Source: an uncultured Ruminococcus sp. (GTDB lineage Bacteria > Bacillota > Clostridia > Oscillospirales > Ruminococcaceae). Taken from it: a stretch of DNA of 7,110 nt. The stretch's first letter is position 1. Each line of letters starts with the position of its first letter. The notes under the pieces were generated by a model. It was given only the letters and a program-made list of their open reading frames with translations. It made no database searches and was not told the DNA's origin. Below, piece by piece: positions 6,453 to 7,110 of this stretch. The stretch covers positions 1-7,110 of the forward strand of contig CALANW010000137.1 in assembly GCA_937926145.1 (NCBI GenBank), written 5' to 3'. A program made the translations under genes and the position numbers.

Positions 6453-6472
6453 CAAGCCTTTTCAAAGGCTTG
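6453..6472 (+). repeat. Perfect hairpin after the mannanase gene
   Basis: CAAGCCTTT (6453-6461) and AAAGGCTTG (6464-6472) form a perfect inverted repeat with a 2-nt centre, so effectively 8 bp with a 4-nt loop. It lies 15 bp after the mannanase stop. No T-run follows (CAGGGGTC comes next), so I do not call it an intrinsic terminator; it may stabilise the mRNA end. It is the first hairpin in a series. Confidence 0.5.
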
Positions 6473-6479
6473 CAGGGGT

Positions 6480-6500
6480 CAAGGGGGCAGCGCCACCTTG
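6480..6500 (+). repeat. GC-rich hairpin in the intergenic repeat
   Basis: CAAGGGGGC (6480-6488) pairs with GCGCCACCTTG's GCCACCTTG (6492-6500) around the loop AGC, with one G-A mismatch at 6485/6495. The right arm holds a counterpart, GGGC-GCT-GCCC (7082-7092). It is typical of GC-rich intergenic repeats in Clostridia rather than of a terminator, as no T-run follows. Confidence 0.45.
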
Positions 6501-6656
6501 TCGACGTCCGCAGACGGCGAAATACCCTAAACTAACAGTCAAAGCACTGCCGCAACAGCGTGATAATTACCAAATTAAAAAGCGCAATTCACATACAAAA
6601 AGGAAAAACGAAATATGAGAAATAAATTTCGTAAACCCCAAAATGTGAATTGCGCT
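6484..6656 (+). repeat. Left arm of a large imperfect inverted repeat
   Basis: This 173-bp arm is homologous, in inverted orientation, to 6924-7093. Matches in order are GGGGCAGCGCC (6484-6494, exact to 7083-7093), a CGCA-loop hairpin (6502-6519), a 23-bp block (6517-6539 against 7040-7062, one mismatch), a 42-bp ungapped segment with 26 identities (6540-6581 against 6998-7039), and the 74-bp palindrome (6582-6655). The arm contains no gene. Confidence 0.85.
6582..6655 (+). repeat. 74-bp palindromic element, copy A, with terminator-like tail
   Basis: GCGCAATTCACAT (6582-6594) and ATGTGAATTGCGC (6643-6655) are perfect 13-bp inverted ends, 14 bp with the flanking A and T. A second stem ACGAAAT/ATTTCGT (6608-6614, 6626-6632) nests inside. 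Seven T residues follow at 6661-6667, and on the other strand the arm runs into TTTTTAATTT, so it could terminate transcription both ways, including transcripts from the mannanase operon. Its 41-bp interior, starting AAAAAGGAAAAACG at 6597, is identical in copy B. Confidence 0.85.
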
Positions 6657-6732
6657 ATACTTTTTTTAACAAACTATCCTTGAAACGAAAATCCACGAAC
6701 GAAGTGAGTGAATTTGAAGTTTCAACATTGTA

Positions 6733-6783
6733 TGAACGGTGATGAAATATGAATGTTAAAACAATTAATTTCACTGCCGTTCA
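6733..6783 (+). repeat. Imperfect hairpin in the core
   Basis: TGAACGGTGATGAAAT (6733-6748) pairs with ATTTCACTGCCGTTCA (6768-6783) at 13 of 16 positions, with a 3-base internal loop between a 7-bp and a 6-bp helix. CAAC (6723-6726) and GTTG (6787-6790) can extend the base. Confidence 0.55.
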
Positions 6784-6850
6784 AACGTTGTCGGCAAACA
6801 AACACGCAAGCAAAACGTAAAGTTCATACTGCATAGCTGTTCATACAGTG

Positions 6851-6895
6851 TTTAAGCCTATATATTCTCACTTTGTTCGCATATATAGGCTTAAA
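6851..6895 (+). repeat. 15-bp perfect hairpin in the core
   Basis: TTTAAGCCTATATAT (6851-6865) and ATATATAGGCTTAAA (6881-6895) form a perfect stem with a 15-nt loop (6866-6880). There is no T-run after it. The loop carries CTCACTTTGTTCG, complementary to 6696-6708. Confidence 0.75.
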
Positions 6896-6924
6896 GGAAA
6901 AGCTGTTCCGTACATAAAGAATTA

Positions 6925-6997
6925 GCGCAATTCACATTTTTAGGTTTACGAAATTTATTTCTCATATTTCGTTTTTCCTTTTTGGTGTGAATTGCGC
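6925..6997 (-). repeat. 73-bp palindromic element, copy B
   Basis: GCGCAATTCACA (6925-6936) and TGTGAATTGCGC (6986-6997) are perfect 12-bp inverted ends. Reverse-complemented, it matches copy A except at two spots (TAC against CC after the left end, CC against TA before the right end). TTTTT follows at 6999-7003, so it may also act as a plus-strand terminator for anything transcribed from the core. Confidence 0.85.
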
Positions 6998-7059
6998 CTT
7001 TTTAGTTGTTAGTCATTACATTATTGCAGCAAAATTTTCACTGTTAGTTTAAGGTATTT

Positions 7060-7077
7060 CGCTCTCTGCGGAGAGCG
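7060..7077. repeat. Perfect 7-bp hairpin matching 6502-6519 by covariation
   Basis: On the minus strand CGCTCTC-CGCA-GAGAGCG is a perfect 7-bp stem with a CGCA loop. The left-arm counterpart is CGACGTC-CGCA-GACGGCG (6502-6519). Loop and closing pairs are the same, while two inner pairs changed on both sides together. Confidence 0.65.
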
Positions 7078-7110
7078 ACGAGGGCGCTGCCCCATATGCA
7101 CTAACCTAAG

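Larger units (their letters stand above)
6656..6924 (+). other. Gene-free core between inverted arms; multi-stem structure, candidate ncRNA
   Basis: No convincing gene lies here. Stem-loops in order are TTGAAAC/GTTTCAA (6680-6686, 6719-6725), a long imperfect stem 6733-6748/6768-6783 (13 of 16 pairs) and the 15-bp perfect stem 6851-6865/6881-6895. The first and last loops are complementary over 13 nt (6696-6708 with 6867-6879, one G-U). GTATGAAC (6730-6737) can also pair with either of two GTTCATAC copies (6822-6829, 6839-6846). I see no good promoter inside, so expression is unproven. Confidence 0.4.
6924..7093 (-). repeat. Right arm of the large imperfect inverted repeat
   Basis: The inverted counterpart of 6484-6656, 170 bp long. 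The palindrome and the 23-bp block are almost unchanged, while the 42 bp between them keep only 26 identities, so conservation is uneven. The last recognisable match is GGCGCTGCCCC (7083-7093); beyond it (7094-7110) similarity fades and the window ends, so the true outer boundary is not certain. Confidence 0.83.

Noticed and set aside
6453..6472. Intrinsic terminator immediately after the mannanase
   Set aside because: The stem is good but the sequence after it is CAGGGGTC, without a T-run. The T-run after copy A at 6661-6667 is a better end site.
6749..6820. 23-codon peptide frame in the core (MNVKTINFTAVQ...)
   Set aside because: The ribosome site is weak, the frame is short and it lies across the 6733-6783 hairpin; chance is the simplest explanation.
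6582..6997. CRISPR array
   Set aside because: There are only two repeat copies, in inverted orientation, about 270 bp apart, with no spacer pattern and no cas gene.

Overview
The window looks like chromosomal DNA of an anaerobic, gut- or rumen-type Firmicute, most likely a Ruminococcus-like member of the Oscillospiraceae. The reasons are AT-rich intergenic DNA with near-consensus sigma-A promoters, strong Shine-Dalgarno sites, a CBM35-GH26 mannanase lipoprotein, a two-gene SufC/SufB-type Fe-S module of the minimal kind common in anaerobes, and a ThrH-type phosphatase. The genus is inferred from style and gene content, not from a marker gene.

Layout. Positions 1-313 hold a small Cys-rich reading frame (19-219) broken by one in-frame TGA, then an AT-rich leader. 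A PanE/ApbA-type ketopantoate reductase (314-1273) follows and ends at a strong hairpin terminator. A MarR-family regulator (1514-2017) has a perfect TTGACA-17-TATAAT promoter with a 20-bp-spaced direct repeat just upstream. It converges on a minus-strand thrH-like gene (2071-2673); the two share one bidirectional terminator. The 412-bp divergent gap 2674-3085 holds the thrH promoter, a 119-bp nested palindrome that may be a MITE or structured RNA, and a strong promoter for the next operon whose -10 lies in a 15-bp palindrome.

That operon is sufC-like ATPase (3086-3817), sufB/D-like scaffold (3841-4761), then a secreted CBM35-GH26 beta-mannanase lipoprotein (4773-6437). The first two should form an SufBC-like Fe-S assembly complex in the cytoplasm. 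The mannanase acts outside the cell on mannan, so its tight placement directly behind an Fe-S module is functionally unexpected.

The last 673 bp (6438-7110) have no convincing gene but are the most structured DNA in the window. Two homologous arms of about 170 bp (6484-6656 and 6924-7093) lie in inverted orientation around a 267-bp core. Each arm carries a near-identical 73-74 bp palindrome ending in GCGCAATTCACA, and a small CGCA-loop hairpin whose stem differs between arms by compensatory changes. The core has several stem-loops, and two of its loops are complementary over 13 nt. This is the best candidate here for an undescribed element: a non-autonomous mobile element with long inverted repeats, a structured RNA, or both.
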